The notes beneath the pieces are model-generated. The model was not told the DNA's origin and searched no databases. It worked only from the letters and a program-made list of their open reading frames with translations. A program made the translations under genes and the position numbers. This document shows, piece after piece, positions 42,084 through 44,156 of a stretch of DNA of 44,156 nucleotides; position 1 is the first letter of the stretch; each line of letters starts with the position of its first letter. The DNA is taken from the NCBI GenBank assembly GCA_041653955.1, contig JBAZEH010000010.1:1-44156 (forward strand), written 5' to 3'. This DNA comes from UBA1562 sp041653955 (GTDB taxonomy: Bacteria; Omnitrophota; Gorgyraeia; Gygaellales; Profunditerraquicolaceae).

Positions 42084-43022
42084 ATGGATAAATTAGCGAT
42101 ATTCAGCGGTAACGCGAACCCGGAGTTAGCCAAAAGTATTTGTAAATACCTGAAGATCAAGTTGTCCGAAGCTATGGTCACTAAATTCAGCGAAGGGGAG
42201 ATAAGGGTAAAGATAAACGAGAATGTGCGCGGCAAGGATGTTTTTATCGTGCAGCCTACCTGCCCTCCGCCCAACGATAATCTGATGGAGCTGCTGGTAA
42301 TGATCGACGCCCTCAAAAGGTCATCCGCCAACAGGATCACGGCGGTAGTCCCCTATTTCGGGTATGCCAGGCAGGACAGAAAGGACCAGCCCCGAGTGCC
42401 CATTACGGCGAAATTGGTGGCTAATCTTCTTACTGTCGCCGGGGCCAACAGGATACTGACCATAGACCTGCACGCCGGACAGATACAGGGTTTTTTTGAT
42501 ATACCGTTAGACCATTTATTCGCCGTGGGAGTTGTCATAGAATACCTTGATAAGTTGAAACTTAAAGATTTGGTGATAGTCTCTCCCGATGTGGGCGGGA
42601 TAAAGATGGCAAGAGGTTATGCCAAAAGATTATCCGCGGGCCTTGCGATAATAGATAAAAGGCGCGATTCCCCGGAGAAAACGGAAGTAATGCATATACT
42701 GGGTGAAGTAGAAGGCAAGAATGCCATTATCGTAGATGACCTGATCGCCACCGGCAGCTCTCTTATTGAAGCTGTGCATGCCTTGAAGAAGGCGAAGGCG
42801 AAAAGCGTGCGCGCCGCGATCTCTCACGGAGTTTTATCCGGGCCCGCCATAGAGCGGATCGGGCAATGCGAAGATCTGGATGAGTTGTTGATCACGGATA
42901 CTATCCCCATGATTAACGGCCAAAAACACCCCCGGATAAAGATATTATCCGTAGCAGACCTTTTGGGTGAAGCTATAAAGAGGATACATAACGAAGAATC
43001 AGTCAGTTGTTTGTTTGATTAA
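42084..43022 (+). CDS. prs: Ribose-phosphate pyrophosphokinase
   Basis: 312 residues from this ATG, the standard size. Makes PRPP from ribose-5-P and ATP. FSGNANPELAKSI, YFGYARQDRKDQPRVPITAKL, DLHAGQIQGFFDIP and the PRPP loop VDDLIATGSSLIEA are seen. A TTG at 42027 would add 19 unusual residues; I prefer 42084 from family alignment, although its ribosome site is weak. Confidence 0.94.
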   Translation: MDKLAIFSGNANPELAKSICKYLKIKLSEAMVTKFSEGEIRVKINENVRGKDVFIVQPTCPPPNDNLMELLVMIDALKRSSANRITAVVPYFGYARQDRKDQPRVPITAKLVANLLTVAGANRILTIDLHAGQIQGFFDIPLDHLFAVGVVIEYLDKLKLKDLVIVSPDVGGIKMARGYAKRLSAGLAIIDKRRDSPEKTEVMHILGEVEGKNAIIVDDLIATGSSLIEAVHALKKAKAKSVRAAISHGVLSGPAIERIGQCEDLDELLITDTIPMINGQKHPRIKILSVADLLGEAIKRIHNEESVSCLFD

Positions 43023-43040
43023 AGGAGAAGAAGGAATAAA

Positions 43041-43727
43041 ATGGAAGAAATAATCCTAGAAATACAACCCAGGGAAGAAACAGGCAAGAGCAAGGTAAAA
43101 GAATTAAGGGAAAAAGGTTTCATACCGGCGATCATTTACGCGGAAGGGAAGAAATCGCAGAATATCAAGGTATCCCATAAGGAGTTATGGCACCAGATAC
43201 ACCAGCACAGGCTTGAGGGCGTGGTCATTACGCTGAAGATAGCGGGGGATAAACAGAAGGGGAAATCCTGCCTGATAAAAGAGATCCAGTATGACCCGGT
43301 GAAGGGGGATATAATACACGTTGATTTTAACGAGATATCCCTTACCAAGGCGATCAAGGTGAATATACCGGTAGTCGCCAAAGGGGAACCCGTGGGCGTA
43401 AAACAGGAGGGCGGCTCTCTGGAGCATATCCTTTGGGAGATAGAAGTAGAGTGTTTGCCTACCGATATCCCCAAGGATATAGAGATTGATATAAGCCAGC
43501 TGAAGATCGGAGACGCGATACATATAAAGGATATATCTTTCCCCGCCGGGGTCAAGGTATTGAATGCCCCGGATTCAATGGTCCTCTCTGTTACCGAACC
43601 CGTTAAAGAGGAAGCCGCAGAGCCTGCCGCTGAAGGCGAAGAGGCTAAAGAGCCCGAGGTGATCAAGGAAAAGAAGGAAGTCCCTTCCGAGGGTGAAGAA
43701 GCGAAAGAAGAAAAGAAAGAAAAGTGA
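43041..43727 (+). CDS. rplY: Ribosomal protein bL25, CTC/TL5 form
   Basis: 228 residues: N-terminal bL25 domain (1-95; ETGKSKVKELREKGFIPAIIY) that binds 5S rRNA, a CTC beta domain (about 100-187) and a 40-residue Glu/Lys/Ala tail. General stress protein CTC of Bacillus has the same layout. RBS AAAGGAGAAGAAGG. Overlaps pth by four bases. Confidence 0.94.
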   Translation: MEEIILEIQPREETGKSKVKELREKGFIPAIIYAEGKKSQNIKVSHKELWHQIHQHRLEGVVITLKIAGDKQKGKSCLIKEIQYDPVKGDIIHVDFNEISLTKAIKVNIPVVAKGEPVGVKQEGGSLEHILWEIEVECLPTDIPKDIEIDISQLKIGDAIHIKDISFPAGVKVLNAPDSMVLSVTEPVKEEAAEPAAEGEEAKEPEVIKEKKEVPSEGEEAKEEKKEK

Positions 43728-44156
43728 AGCTGATCGTAGGCCTGGGTAACCCGGGGAGGGCTTATATAGATTCAAGGCATAATATAGGTTTTTCCGTAGT
43801 AAAGGCCTTAGGCAGGAACTATAAGGTAGCCCTTAAATCCGATCACGCTTTTTCGTTAAGCGGAAAAGGCAAGATAGAAGGCAATAGCGTCATTTTCGCG
43901 CTGCCGCTCACTTTTATGAATTTATCCGGTATCGCTGTAAGCGCGTTAATAAAAAGATACAGGATAGAACCGGAAGACCTGCTGGTTATATGCGATGACC
44001 TTGACCTTGAATTCGGTTCGGTCAGGATACGCCCGGATGGTTCTTCCGGAGGGCACAAAGGCCTGGAATCCATAATACGTTCTCTCGGCAGCCAGGATTT
44101 CGCGCGGCTGCGCTTAGGTATAGGGAGGCCGCCGAGGAAAGGAGCGGGCGATACCT
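43724..44156 (+). CDS. pth: Peptidyl-tRNA hydrolase, 3' end cut by window
   Basis: 144 residues visible; the gene runs off the right edge. Recycles peptidyl-tRNA. LIVGLGNPG, catalytic His in SRHNIGF, LTFMNLSG, CDDLDLEFG, GGHKGLESII and FARLRLGIGRP. GTG start overlaps rplY by GTGA. Confidence 0.95.
   Translation, partial: MKLIVGLGNPGRAYIDSRHNIGFSVVKALGRNYKVALKSDHAFSLSGKGKIEGNSVIFALPLTFMNLSGIAVSALIKRYRIEPEDLLVICDDLDLEFGSVRIRPDGSSGGHKGLESIIRSLGSQDFARLRLGIGRPPRKGAGDT

Noticed and set aside
43136..43666. 176-residue - strand open frame opposite rplY
   Set aside because: Serine/isoleucine-rich translation typical of an antisense shadow; the + strand gene is a clear bL25.

Overview
This is a gene-dense bacterial chromosome segment. 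It holds 50 protein genes (49 on the + strand, 1 on the - strand) and one tRNA. Nothing in it looks like a prophage, conjugative element or insertion sequence. The gene set suggests an anaerobic or fermentative, deep-branching Gram-negative-type bacterium. Evidence: a four-subunit pyruvate:ferredoxin oxidoreductase, ferredoxin, a ferritin-like protein, an envelope foldase, a prepilin peptidase, HD-GYP signalling proteins, a PTS that looks regulatory, SpoVG, and heavy use of ATA for isoleucine. The mixture (membrane-anchored YvcK, SpoVG with a zinc ribbon, a COX24/mS38-like micro-protein) makes me favour a lineage such as Candidatus Omnitrophota. That is an inference from gene content, not a proven placement.

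Layout. Positions 1-299 are a perfect 90-bp tandem repeat (3.3 copies) built of long inverted repeats; it ends at the ribosome binding site of the first gene. 311-7044: PTS EIIA-like protein, YvcK, HPr, Enzyme I, a phosphoglucose/phosphomannose isomerase, a sugar nucleotidyltransferase and MetK. 7147-10691: AhcY, PfkA and a divergent class II aldolase. 10751-20181: a branched-chain amino acid operon (ilvD, ilvB, an HD-GYP gene, ilvN, ilvC, leuA) continuing into aroE and pilD. 20381-23230: a large PAS/GGDEF/HD-GYP protein. 23310-30197: a housekeeping string (ttcA, rmuC, DUF167, pgeF, an unknown small gene, flavodoxin, cutA, ccdA, a TlpA-like thioredoxin, LUD protein, ybaB, a short MetE-like protein). 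30265-33849: porGDAB, ferritin-like protein and ferredoxin. 33846-35288 (- strand): a PpiD/SurA-like foldase. 35436-44156: hisG, a 33-residue basic micro-protein, a TPR lipoprotein-or-secreted protein, split transketolase, ispE, spoVG, tRNA-Gln, glmU, prs, rplY and a truncated pth.

How it fits together. PfkA, the aldolase, the sugar isomerase and transketolase cover central carbon flow; Por takes pyruvate to acetyl-CoA, while IlvB/IlvN draw pyruvate into valine and leucine. Transketolase, Prs and HisG form a ribose-5-phosphate to PRPP to histidine line. MetK, AhcY and the MetE-like protein are three steps of the methyl cycle. GlmU makes UDP-GlcNAc, the ligand known for YvcK, which is fused by overlap to PTS components. 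Many junctions overlap by 1, 4, 8, 11 or 17 bases, so much of the window is probably translated as coupled operons.

The most unusual signals are the self-complementary 90-bp array at the left edge, a family of GGGAC-cored palindromes in three gene gaps, an HD-GYP gene inside the ilv operon, the COX24/mS38-like micro-gene, the zinc ribbon inserted into SpoVG, and a promoter-plus-terminator-like leader before the PAS/GGDEF/HD-GYP gene. I did not find a clearly new multi-gene defence or mobile system.
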